64,000 nt of DNA from Hydrangea macrophylla (GCA_033977485.1 CM066988.1:72469169-72533168), one strand, 5' to 3'. Positions 21,137 through 32,766 are shown, counted from the first letter of the stretch. Notes: generated by a model not told the origin, from the letters alone. Translations and numbers: made by a program.

Positions 21137-23841
21137 AAGTTTGTGGACTTTGACTATGATACCAGCCTAGATTGGTTTGTATCAAGCCTTTTTCGACTGA
21201 TGCGAATATGGTAATCAACAAGTTTATATAGATTTGGCTTCTTCTATGTGTCTTTCGAGAATCAGGTGGTTCCTTTCTTTTTTTCTATTTTTTGCTTTGT
21301 TTAACTTATTGGGTTTAAAATAGATTGTTGTGACAGAAGTTTCGTTCATGCAGCACATTTAAATCTGAGATAGCAGATGTTAATAAGCTTCTATTTAAAA
21401 TTAGCCACATGTAGGTCACTGGGTATGGCTCATGGTCTATTTTAACAGTAAATATTGTAGAATTTTACTAGTTCCCTATCCACTTCTAAAAATCACAGGT
21501 TTAAGTCTCTGACTGTGGACAGAGACCAAGCCACCACAAGTTCTCGTTTGTGTGCTTCCCTTTGTTCAGGTACTTTTTCCGTCTTCTCATCTCTTACTCT
21601 CTTCTTTCTAATGAAAAGTACTTGCTTTAGAGGAACACTTATGCAAACCTTCAGAGGCTTCTCCTAGTATACTTCCGATACGATTCACATTGCAATACTA
21701 TTAGAATTTACTATGACCTGTGCTTTTAATGCCCAGTTAAGCATATGAATATATTTTAACTCATTTTCACGGAAAAAAGTATGCAAGGAAGGTCTTAAAA
21801 TCAGTGTGCACAGGAGGGGTGCTTACTCAATGTGCTGACCGTGTACTGGCTGCACGTTGTGCGTGCATGTGTCGTGTGCTGCGCACAGTGTGCATTGTGC
21901 ACTGGGGATACTACTGGTGTGTGCGCCTGTGCATGTGCGCGCTGTGTGTTGGGCAGTGGCTGGGCGTTGGGTGCGCAAGGGGGTATTACGGTGCGTTGTG
22001 CATGCATTGCTGGTGGACGAAATGCTCTTGTTAAGCCTTATTATTACATTAAAAACAACACTTTCTATTGGAAATATAAGATGAAAAATTAGATTTTTTG
22101 TCGTTTCAGACTTTTCAAAGTCACTAATCTACGGACACGTGGACATGGCAGTCAATCTATATTTTTAAGAGAAACTAGCTAGTGTTGCTTCCTGAAAACA
22201 GTCTTAAGATGAACATTTTGTCCATTAAAATCACTTTATAACGAAAGGAACAGAATTGAAGACTTTAACGTACAATTAGACAAGTACGTACTACTTGTCT
22301 TAGATTGCTCATAGCATTATGGGTTAAATGAATATAAAGTTAAAAGATGGGTGCCTCTGGCAAATTGAGTTCTTGTTAAAGTGCTTATAGAATGCTAGTT
22401 TCTATGACTAGAAATTAGATACTAAGCTTCCCATATCCAGTAAATATATCACAAGAATTGAACCTCAAGACTCGAAGATGAGATGATACCAAGTTTTATC
22501 AGGATTCACCATACCTCGAGTGGACTCGATGAACATTTTGCATATATGTGCCATTTTTTAGAAGTAAATTGATTTGCTAGTTTGTTCTACAATTTGATAA
22601 GTAATTTGAATGTGATTTTTTTTTTTATGTAATAAGGATGATGTACAAGCTGACTCTGAAAGTGATGATGAAGAGCAGCAAATCTATAAACCCCTGAAGT
22701 TGCCAATGGGCTGGGATGGGAAGCCTATTCCTTCCTGGTTATATAAGCTTCATGAGTTCATGGTCTTGGTCAGGTAACTTTAGAAACCATTTTTTTTCCT
22801 TTATTGATTATGGATTCTCCACTAGGTTTTCATAAAAATCTATCTTTTGCAACATCCCATGTCTTAATTTGTCTTTTTGCAAACACTATAGAACTTCTCT
22901 TTGCGATGATGAAGGTTATTAGGAGTATACACCAAATATTCTGCTTATGTTTAAGGAAACACTGTCTCTGAATGAATAGCAGATTGCATGCCAAGCGTTT
23001 GGGCCTTTTCATACATACAAATAGTTTAAAAGAGTTCCAACGAACTTGGTAAAAAGTAAGTCATTCTTACCTGGTGTTTTCCATTTCAAGTTTTACTACC
23101 AAAGTTCAGGGTAGAATACCATTAGGATTTACGTTATGTGGAAAACATCAACATTTTGATCCTTGATGTTGGGGGCTGATTTTGAATAATGTTGTGCCTC
23201 CCAAATGTGAATCCCAAATTTGGTTTCCGAATGGCTTAATCGTTGTACCACACATTTTGATTGTGCTTAATGGTAACAAATGCCACGTGTAGTACAACTA
23301 ACTAAGCTTTTGAGAGCCACATTTGAGATTTTCATTTGGGAACCAAACCAAATTTGAGTTATGAATTTGAAATTTTCAACATTGACTTTGTAGGTGTTTC
23401 AAACAAGATTTTTAAACTTGGTGTGATCCCAATTAACAATATGGTGAGTTTCACATTGATTTTCCCTTATTTATTAAAATAATTTGATTATTATTCTTTT
23501 GTGATTTCTTTTTCTAACACCATCGTTGAATATGATGAAAAATAGGGTGGTGATGATCCAAGAGCAGTGAAGAAGGAAGAGATGAAGCAATTATAAAAAG
23601 TGAAGTTGATGAACTTGGTTATGGATAAAGAGATTTGTGTATTTCATCTTTCTTGAGTTAATTTCATGTGTAAGAAGTAATGTAGTTAAACTAAGAACTT
23701 GGCTATGGACAAAGATTCATAAGATGAAACATTTTGTATTCTATTTGTATTTGGTATAGATTGATCTTGTTATTTTTGTGTTTGCATAGATTATTATGCT
23801 TGTTAATTAGGTGCAAAAAAAAAATTTATTTATGAAATATA
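21137..23841. repeat. Tandem block 1 of 3 inside the CACTA element (2705 bp)
   Basis: Begins AAGTTTGTGGACTTTGAC, here directly after ATAAACAGG rather than after a previous block. It differs from the other blocks at a few sites, for example TTTCTATTGG near 22062 where the others have TTTCTCTTGG. Confidence 0.95.
22637..22773 (+). pseudogene. SF3A3: Captured SF3a60/SF3A3 exon, block 1
   Basis: After an AAG acceptor the 137-bp exon encodes DDVQADSESDDEEQQIYKPL and KLPMGWDGKPIPSWLYKLH, the conserved core of the 60-kDa subunit of splicing factor SF3a just before its C-terminal zinc finger. An 8-bp tandem duplication (CTTCATG-AGTTCATG-GTC) shifts the frame right after YKLH. Without it the sequence would read into GLGQ at the CAG/GTAACT donor, as in the normal gene. 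No other SF3A3 exon was recognised in the element. It is a fragment without its own function, although a transcript could contain it. Confidence 0.85.
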
Positions 23842-26544
23842 AAGTTTGTGGACTTTGACTATGATACCAGCCTAGATTGGTTTGTATCAAGCCTTTTTCG
23901 ACTGATGCGAATATGGTAATCAACAAGTTTATATAGATTTGGCTTCTTCTATGTGTCTTTCGAGAATCAGGTGGTTCCTTTCTTTTTTTCTATTTTTTGC
24001 TTTGTTTAACTTATTGGGTTTAAAATAGATTGTTGTGACAGAAGTTTCGTTCATGCAGCACATTTAAATCTGAGATAGCAGATGTTAATAAGCTTCTATT
24101 TAAAATTAGCCACATGTAGGTCACTGGGTATGGCTCATGGTCTATTTTAACAGTAAATATTGTAGAATTTTACTAGTTCCCTATCCACTTCTAAAAATCA
24201 CAGGTTTAAGTCTCTGACTGTGGACAGAGACCAAGCCACCACAAGTTCTCGTTTGTGTGCTTCCCTTTGTTCAGGTACTTTTTCCGTCTTCTCATCTCTT
24301 ACTCTCTTCTTTCTAATGAAAAGTACTTGCTTTAGAGGAACACTTATGCAAACCTTCAGAGGCTTCTCCTAGTATACTTCCGATACGATTCACATTGCAA
24401 TACTATTAGAATTTACTATGACCTGTGCTTTTAATGCCCAGTTAAGCATATGAATATATTTTAACTCATTTTCACGGAAAAAAGTATGCAAGGAAGGTCT
24501 TAAAATCAGTGTGCACAGGAGGGGTGCTTACTCAATGTGCTGACCGTGTACTGGCTGCACGTTGTGCGTGCATGTGTCGTGTGCTGCGCACAGTGTGCAT
24601 TGTGCACTGGGGATACTACTGGTGTGTGCGCCTGTGCATGTGCGCGCTGTGTGTTGGGCAGTGGCTGGGCGTTGGGTGCGCAAGGGGGTATTACGGTGCG
24701 TTGTGCATGCATTGCTGGTGGACGAAATGCTCTTGTTAAGCCTTATTATTACATTAAAAACAACACTTTCTCTTGGAAATATAAGATGAAAAATTAGATT
24801 TTTTGTCGTTTCAGACTTTTCAAAGTCACTAATCTACGGACACGTGGACATGGCAGTCAATCTATATTTTTAAGAGAAACTAGCTAGTGTTGCTTCCTGA
24901 AAACAGTCTTAAGATGAACATTTTGTCCATTAAAATCACTTTATAACGAAAGGAACAGAATTGAAGACTTTAACGTACAATTAGACAAGTACGTACTACT
25001 TGTCTTAGATTGCTCATAGCATTATGGGTTAAATGAATATAAAGTTAAAAGATGGGTGCCTCTGGCAAATTGAGTTCTTGTTAAAGTGCTTATAGAATGC
25101 TAGTTTCTATGACTAGAAATTAGATACTAAGCTTCCCATATCCAGTAAATATATCACAAGAATTGAACCTCAAGACTCGAAGATGAGATGATACCAAGTT
25201 TTATCAGGATTCACCATACCTCGAGTGGACTCGATGAACATTTTGCATATATGTGCCATTTTTTAGAAGTAAATTGATTTGCTAGTTTGTTCTACAATTT
25301 GATAAGTAATTTGAATGTGATTTTTTTTTATGTAATAAGGATGATGTACAAGCTGACTCTGAAAGTGATGATGAAGAGCAGCAAATCTATAAACCCCTGA
25401 AGTTGCCAATGGGCTGGGATGGGAAGCCTATTCCTTCCTGGTTATATAAGCTTCATGAGTTCATGGTCTTGGTCAGGTAACTTTAGAAACCATTTTTTTT
25501 CCTTTATTGATTATGGATTCTCCACTAGGTTTTCATAAAAATCTATCTTTTGCAACATCCCATGTCTTAATTTGTCTTTTTGCAAACACTATAGAACTTC
25601 TCTTTGCGATGATGAAGGTTATTAGGAGTATACACCAAATATTCTGCTTATGTTTAAGGAAACACTGTCTCTGAATGAATAGCAGATTGCATGCCAAGCG
25701 TTTGGGCCTTTTCATACATACAAATAGTTTAAAAGAGTTCCAACGAACTTGGTAAAAAGTAAGTCATTCTTACCTGGTGTTTTCCATTTCAAGTTTTACT
25801 ACCAAAGTTCAGGGTAGAATACCATTAGGATTTACGTTATGTGGAAAACATCAACATTTTGATCCTTGATGTTGGGGGCTGATTTTGAATAATGTTGTGC
25901 CTCCCAAATGTGAATCCCAAATTTGGTTTCCGAATGGCTTAATCGTTGTACCACACATTTTGATTGTGCTTAATGGTAACAAATGCCACGTGTAGTACAA
26001 CTAACTAAGCTTTTGAGAGCCACATTTGAGATTTTCATTTGGGAACCAAACCAAATTTGAGTTATGAATTTGAAATTTTCAACATTGACTTTGTAGGTGT
26101 TTCAAACAAGATTTTTAAACTTGGTGTGATCCCAATTAACAATATGGTGAGTTTCACATTGATTTTCCCTTATTTATTAAAATAATTTGATTATTATTCT
26201 TTTGTGATTTCTTTTTCTAACACCATCGTTGAATATGATGAAAAATAGGGTGGTGATGATCCAAGAGCAGTGAAGAAGGAAGAGATGAAGCAATTATAAA
26301 AAGTGAAGTTGATGAACTTGGTTATGGATAAAGAGATTTGTGTATTTCATCTTTCTTGAGTTAATTTCATGTGTAAGAAGTAATGTAGTTAAACTAAGAA
26401 CTTGGCTATGGACAAAGATTCATAAGATGAAACATTTTGTATTCTATTTGTATTTGGTATAGATTGATCTTGTTATTTTTGTGTTTGCATAGATTATTAT
26501 GCTTGTTAATTAGGTGCAAAAAAAAAATTTATTTATGAAATATA
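23842..26544. repeat. Tandem block 2 of 3 inside the CACTA element (2703 bp)
   Basis: Head-to-tail with blocks 1 and 3. By eye only a handful of substitutions and homopolymer-length changes separate it from them. Confidence 0.95.
25343..25477 (+). pseudogene. SF3A3: Captured SF3a60/SF3A3 exon, block 2
   Basis: Same exon as in block 1 (MGWDGKPIPSWLYKLH motif, the same 8-bp duplication, the same donor), amplified with the block. Limits are within a few bases because the preceding T run differs in length. Confidence 0.83.
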
Positions 26545-29244
26545 AAGTTTGTGGACTTTGACTATGATACCAGCCTAGATTGGTTTGTATCAAGCCTTTT
26601 TCGACTGATGCGAATATGGTAATCAACAAGTTTATATAGATTTGGCTTCTTCTATGTGTCTTTCGAGAATCAGGTGGTTCCTTTCTTTTTTTCTATTTTT
26701 TGCTTTGTTTAACTTATTGGGTTTAAAATAGATTGTTGTGACAGAAGTTTCGTTCATGCAGCACATTTAAATCTGAGATAGCAGATGTTAATAAGCTTCT
26801 ATTTAAAATTAGCCACATGTAGGTCACTGGGTATGGCTCATGGTCTATTTTAACAGTAAATATTGTAGAATTTTACTAGTTCCCTATCCACTTCTAAAAA
26901 TCACAGGTTTAAGTCTCTGACTGTGGACAGAGACCAAGCCACCACAAGTTCTCGTTTGTGTGCTTCCCTTTGTTCAGGTACTTTTTCCGTCTTCTCATCT
27001 CTTACTCTCTTCTTTCTAATGAAAAGTACTTGCTTTAGAGGAACACTTATGCAAACCTTCAGAGGCTTCTCCTAGTATACTTCCGATACGATTCACATTG
27101 CAATACTATTAGAATTTACTATGACCTGTGCTTTTAATGCCCAGTTAAGCATATGAATATATTTTAACTCATTTTCACGGAAAAAAGTATGCAAGGAAGG
27201 TCTTAAAATCAGTGTGCACAGGAGGGGTGCTTACTCAATGTGCTGACCGTGTACTGGCTGCACGTTGTGCGTGCATGTGTCGTGTGCTGCGCACAGTGTG
27301 CATTGTGCACTGGGGATACTACTGGTGTGTGCGCCTGTGCATGTGCGCGCTGTGTGTTGGGCAGTGGCTGGGCGTTGGGTGCGCAAGGGGGTATTACGGT
27401 GCGTTGTGCATGCATTGCTGGTGGACGAAATGCTCTTGTTAAGCCTTATTATTACATTAAAAACAACACTTTCTCTTGGAAATATAAGATGAAAAATTAG
27501 ATTTTTTGTCGTTTCAGACTTTTCAAAGTCACTAATCTACGGACACGTGGACATGGCAGTCAATCTATATTTTTAAGAGAAACTAGCTAGTGTTGCTTCC
27601 TGAAAACAGTCTTAAGATGAACATTTTGTCCATTAAAATCACTTTATAACGAAAGGAACAGAATTGAAGACTTTAACGTACAATTAGACAAGTACGTACT
27701 ACTTGTCTTAGATTGCTCATAGCATTATGGGTTAAATGAATATAAAGTTAAAAGATGGGTGCCTCTGGCAAATTGAGTTCTTGTTAAAGTGCTTATAGAA
27801 TGCTAGTTTCTATGACTAGAAATTAGATACTAAGCTTCCCATATCCAGTAAATATATCACAAGAATTGAACCTCAAGACTCGAAGATGAGATGATACCAA
27901 GTTTTATCAGGATTCACCATACCTCGAGTGGACTCGATGAACATTTTGCATATATGTGCCATTTTTTAGAAGTAAATTGATTTGCTAGTTTGTTCTACAA
28001 TTTGATAAGTAATTTGAATGTGATTTTTTTTTATGTAATAAGGATGATGTACAAGCTGACTCTGAAAGTGATGATGAAGAGCAGCAAATCTATAAACCCC
28101 TGAAGTTGCCAATGGGCTGGGATGGGAAGCCTATTCCTTCCTGGTTATATAAGCTTCATGAGTTCATGGTCTTGGTCAGGTAACTTTAGAAACCATTTTT
28201 TTTCCTTTATTGATTATGGATTCTCCACTAGGTTTTCATAAAAATCTATCTTTTGCAACATCCCATGTCTTAATTTGTCTTTTTGCAAACACTATAGAAC
28301 TTCTCTTTGCGATGATGAAGGTTATTAGGAGTATACACCAAATATTTTGCTTATGTTTAAGGAAACACTGTCTCTGAATGAATAGCAGATTGCATGCCAA
28401 GCGTTTGGGCCTTTTCATACATACAAATAGTTTAAAAGAGTTCCAACGAACTTGGTAAAAAGTAAGTCATTCTTACCTGGTGTTTTCCATTTCAAGTTTT
28501 ACTACCAAAGTTCAGGGTAGAATACCATTAGGATTTACGTTATGTGGAAAACATCAACATTTTGATCCTTGATGTTGGGGGCTGATTTTGAATAATGTTG
28601 TGCCTCCCAAATGTGAATCCCAAATTTGGTTTCCGAATGGCTTAATCGTTGTACCACACATTTTGATTGTGCTTAATGGTAACAAATGCCACGTGTAGTA
28701 CAACTAACTAAGCTTTTGAGAGCCACATTTGAGATTTTCATTTGGGAACCAAACCAAATTTGAGTTATGAATTTGAAATTTTCAACATTGACTTTGTAGG
28801 TGTTTCAAACAAGATTTTTAAACTTGGTGTGATCCCAATTAACAATATGGTGAGTTTCACATTGATTTTCCCTTATTTATTAAAATAATTTGATTATTCT
28901 TCTTTTGTGATTTCTTTTTCTAACACCATCGTTGAATATGATGAAAAATAGGGTGGTGATGATCCAAGAGCAGTGAAGAAGGAAGAGATGAAGCAATTAT
29001 AAAAAGTGAAGTTGATGAACTTGGTTATGGATAAAGAGATTTGTGTATTTCATCTTTCTTGAGTTAATTTCATGTGTAAGAAGTAATGTAGTTAAACTAA
29101 GAACTTGGCTATGGACAAAGATTCATAAGATGAAACATTTTGTATTCTATTTGTATTTGGTATAGATTGATCTTGTTATTTTTGTGTTTGCATAGATTAT
29201 TATGCTTGTTAATTAGGTGCAAAAAAAAAATTTATTTATGAAAT
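26545..29244. repeat. Tandem block 3 of 3 inside the CACTA element (about 2700 bp)
   Basis: Ends at TTTATTTATGAAAT and then enters the right subterminal region. Private changes include ATATTTTGC (near 28343) and TATTCTTCTT (near 28897). Confidence 0.95.
28044..28180 (+). pseudogene. SF3A3: Captured SF3a60/SF3A3 exon, block 3
   Basis: Third copy of the exon, again with the 8-bp duplication after the YKLH codons. Limits are within a few bases. All three copies share the lesion, so it predates the amplification. Confidence 0.83.
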
Positions 29245-29261
29245 AATTTTTTTAATTTTTA

Positions 29262-29640
29262 AATTAAAATTTGTAACGGGTATATCCGTTACACTATATG
29301 TTACTAATTTTATGCATTTTGGAAATTAGTAACGGATATAACCGTTACTAATTCGTTACAAACCGTTAGCATTTTTTAAAAAAATAAAAAAGCTAGATAT
29401 TTATCCGTTACTAAACTAATTTGTAACGGGTATAACCGTTACAAAAATTTTATTAGTAACGGGTATATCCGTTACAAATATCCGTTACTAATTAGTAACG
29501 AATATATCCGTTACAAAAATTCGTTACAAATTTGCAACGCCCTATTTGTAACGGGTATATCCGTTACAAATAATTTTTGTAACGGGTATATCCGTTACAA
29601 ATAATTTTTGTAACAGATATTCCCGTTACAAATCGGGCCA
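29262..29640. repeat. Right subterminal repeats of the CACTA element
   Basis: A dense array of GTAACGGGTATATCCGTTAC and half-sites (more than ten), often separated by AAATAATTTTT, runs to the terminal repeat. Confidence 0.88.
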
Positions 29641-29909
29641 TATGGTGTAGTGGAAGTATGGAGAAGAAAACCCAGTCAATTTGATGGTAGTACCATAATG
29701 TTCCACGTCAGAGTTGCTTTCCAAATTCATGGTCAAATTGATCTAAAGTAATTCAAACCTTTTTTTATTATTTTTCACATCCAAGTTTAAAAGCTTACTT
29801 GCTTTGTTTCAATGTACGAATTGAATATGAATCAACATTGTTCCAAGTACTATAATTTCATAAAAAAGATTTGACAGAGTTAAAAAAGAAAAAAAAAAAC
29901 CTTAAAGTC

Positions 29910-30002
29910 TTATAATTGAGATCGGAAAGTAGAAAGTTGTTCTTTCATGAGAGCAGGAGTCCTTAAATTTTCCACATTTTCTCCAACCAATCGGTATTGA
30001 TC
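29910..30002 (-). CDS. Putative terminal exon of an unidentified host gene (copy B)
   Basis: This 93-bp open segment follows a CAG acceptor (30005-30003). It has 30 codons plus TAA, is parallel to 14194-14286, and shares the motif RLVGENVENLRTPALMKEQL. Copy B is closer to the undisturbed arrangement, so any remaining exons of this gene should lie to the right. None was found between 30003 and the Harbinger left end at 30960. The parent gene may be broken, or its other exons may lie beyond 34066. Confidence 0.45.
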   Translation of the reverse strand, partial: DQYRLVGENVENLRTPALMKEQLSTFRSQL

Positions 30003-32072
30003 CTGAAATGCTTGCAATTGTAAAACAAACAATTATATTTTAGGCCAGAATAATTAACTAACGTGTATATATAAAAGCACATACACGCACATTTATATAC
30101 GTACTTATATATAGAGAGAGAGAAAGAGAGAGGCGTACATGGACGGATGATTTTAAATGGTTATTATCTGATGGATCTAGAAGTGGAGGCGATGCTGGGC
30201 ACTGGAGAGGAGGAGTGTTAATGTGGGTGTGGCAAAGGAGGGTAATTTACTGTTTGGTGAGGTGAGAAGTCGCTGAAGAAACTAGGCGAATGGTTTTACG
30301 GTCAAGAGACTCTAGAAAGAACAGAAAAGAGGTGAAGGGTGTAATAGTAGATTAATAGTTGCTTGCCACATAGGATATTTTTTAATAAAATAAGAGGTTG
30401 CGGACGTGGTAGCATGTGGAGAAAGAGTTTGCTTTAGCCTTTATATAGATATAATAGATAGATTAGAGAATACTAGGATATATGTGAACTAGTAATATCT
30501 TAAAATGTGACGAAAAGTACTAAAGTTTTATCCAATAAAATTTATTGAATCTTATGACAGATTTATAATTTTGCTACCACTATTTTTTATTTATTTTTAA
30601 TGATCCACTACTTCTTTGAAAACAGTGGTGGGTAATCATTCTGTTGACATGATAGTTCAATTGTAATTCAAATATGAAATTCCGAATTACTAAAAAATAC
30701 AAGTTATTTAGAAGTCATGACGTCACACCTAGAGATCATTTAGAAATTGAAGAACCTTTGAAGATACTAAAGCAAGACTTGTTATTATGGGGATTGACGC
30801 TTGAACTTTGAGTAAAACTTGTACAAAGAGGACTTGTGGAAGCGTTCAAATTAGAAGAGGCATTGAGCACTCAAAGACTATCTCTAATGTAAGATGTCAT
30901 TCTGTTCATGTGAAATTTATATTTCGGCATTGTTATATGGTTTAAATACTATATCTTTAGGGCCTGCTTGGTTGCACATCAAATTGGGAATGAATCCATT
31001 TAAAATGACTCTATTTATTTATGGGCCCATTTTAAAGTGTTTGGTTGACAAAATGCACCAATTACAAAAATCAACCTATTTTAGAGTTGTTAATAAAAGC
31101 TAAATGATGCAATTTCACTATAAAACTAAAATGACCTCAATTTATAATTATGCAATTCCACCAAAAATTCCCGACGGGTCGATCCTCTATCAGAGACCTC
31201 CTGGTACGTCTCTCTCTCTCTCTCTATATATGTGTATATATATATGGTCTCTCCTCTCTCTTTATATATATATGGTCTCTGATCTCTCTCTTCTCTCTCT
31301 CTCTCTCTCGATCTCTCGACCTATACTGGTATGTATATATATACATATATAAACACATACATACAGTCACTCTCATCCCTTTCTTATTTATCTTGCAGAT
31401 CTGGAGATTTACTTGGCACTTGCTAAAGTAAAGCAATCATCTTTCTTGGTTAGCCCTAATCTCAATTGTGTAATTTATTGTTGATTTTCATATCTGTGGA
31501 ATTGCTTCAAATTGAGACCAGATATGGCTTCTAGATTAACTTGTAGAAATACTACCTATTTGATTAATTGATTATTACCTTATATGTAGACTGACACATT
31601 CACATATGTAATTTATACATATATAGATTTCTTGTCTTCATGATTCATATGGTTATTCAGTTTCGTACAGAAGCATCGAAGAGGATTGGCTTGGGTTATG
31701 CTTTGTTTTGTCTCTACATGTGTTTTTATTCTCGGTCCACATTTCATTTGGCTACAAAAATTTTGTTTGGGGTTTTAGTTCCAATACTTTTGTTTGGTGG
31801 GTCTTGGTGATTTTGAGCACATTTTTTCAAACTTGTAGAAATTTAGCTGCAACTTCTATTTTGGGTGTTGGGTTTTATTTTTTCTATTTGCCCTGTTACA
31901 CCAAGCAATTAAAATTTGGGAAAGCAAGCACGATGCATGATTTTCATAACTGGACTAGTTGGAAGACCACCAAGTTGATTGCCTATCACTTGAGAGGGAC
32001 TATTTTGTCTTCTAGTTTTTTTTATAATATATACATCAATTTGACACTATTAATGGCCCCATTTGGTGAAAC

Positions 32073-32625
32073 CTAGGAAGCATGGATACTCCATTTTGAG
32101 TAAAGTACCCGTACCGAGTATTTGGGAGACACCGACACTCGTACCATACTCCTGGGTACATGTCGGGTACCCTTTTAACGGTGTCCTGATCCTGTTAAGT
32201 GAAGGATTAAACTTGGGTACGGCTCGGGTACTTCGTGGGTACATTGTGGGTACGGCACAGGGGGGTACTTTGTGGGTACGACTTGGGTACTTTGTGGGCA
32301 CGGGTGGTACGGCGTGGGTACTTCGTGGTTACGACGTGGGTACGCCGTGGACTTGCTTCTTCTTCTTTTTTATTTATATTTTTGTTTTCTTTAATGTTGT
32401 GGACTTGTAATGCTAAAACAATGTTGTTTAGTTCTTATACTACTTATTTGCTAATATGTGGATTAACATGTTGTAGTGCTGTTCAATCTTCTTCTTTTTC
32501 TTTTCTTTTTTAATTATTAAAAATATATTTTTATTCAAGGTACTCTTGCCATATCCGTACCATACATTTTTGGAAATTTCCGTACCCCCGTTCCCGTGTC
32601 ACGTGTCCGTACCTGTGCTACATAG
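32073..32625. mobile_element. hAT-type MITE nested in Harbinger copy B
   Basis: Homologous to 16601-17145, with the same target duplication GGTGAAAC at 32065-32072 and 32626-32633. It was therefore present before the segmental duplication. The GGGTAC-rich minisatellite is at about 32215-32345. Confidence 0.82.
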
Positions 32626-32766
32626 GGTGAAACCTTTCAAAACTATGGTTGGGTCAAATTGATGGCAGTGTGTAAATATAATTATTCATATAGGTCTGTG
32701 AAGTATGGAGAAGAAAACCCAGTCAATTTGATGGCAGTACCATAATGTACCAGGTTTGGGAATTGA

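Larger units (their letters stand above)
17223..29652. mobile_element. 12.4-kb non-autonomous CACTA transposon with captured host exon
   Basis: The termini are CACTACACCATATGGGC and, inverted, CACTACACCATATGGCCC. The 3-bp target duplication GAA lies at 17220-17222 and 29653-29655, and the empty site GTGAAGTATGG is preserved at 32699-32709. Both ends carry many subterminal copies of GTAACGGGTATATCCGTTAC. I find no TNPD/TNP2-like transposase frame, so movement would depend on another copy. The interior has a GC-rich leader-like piece (about 17540-17620), (CT)n runs, and three tandem 2.7-kb blocks with an SF3A3 exon. Confidence 0.93.
13989..29708. repeat. Segmental tandem duplication, copy A (with later insertions)
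   Basis: The sequence from 13989 (CAGAGTTGCTTTCC) to 17222, plus 29653-29708, matches 29709-32752 in order. The differences are scattered substitutions and small indels, a solo LTR (15144-15391) and a 12.4-kb CACTA element (17223-29652) present only here. Without those insertions copy A is about 3.04 kb, the same as copy B. Confidence 0.9.
15491..29708. mobile_element. PIF/Harbinger element, copy A, right end missing, split by CACTA
   Basis: The left terminus GGGCCTGTTTGGTTG follows TTA (15488-15490). The body continues to 17222 and resumes at 29653-29708, where the duplication junction cuts it off. The right terminal repeat and the Myb-like region present in copy B are absent. Confidence 0.75.
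29709..32752. repeat. Segmental tandem duplication, copy B
   Basis: This 3044-bp unit directly follows copy A. It lacks both the solo LTR and the CACTA element, and so shows the empty sites (near 30866 and 32700-32702). Homology to copy A ends within the PIF/Harbinger element just after CCATAATGTACCA. Confidence 0.9.

Noticed and set aside
21801..22092. Overlapping small ORFs in the GTGC-rich island (repeated at 24.5 and 27.2 kb)
   Set aside because: Open on both strands because of base bias; Cys/Ala/His-rich products with no family resemblance and no initiation context.
22830..23012. 60-codon minus-strand ORF repeated three times
   Set aside because: Its repetition only reflects the tandem blocks. 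It lies in what looks like intron sequence of the captured SF3A3 fragment.
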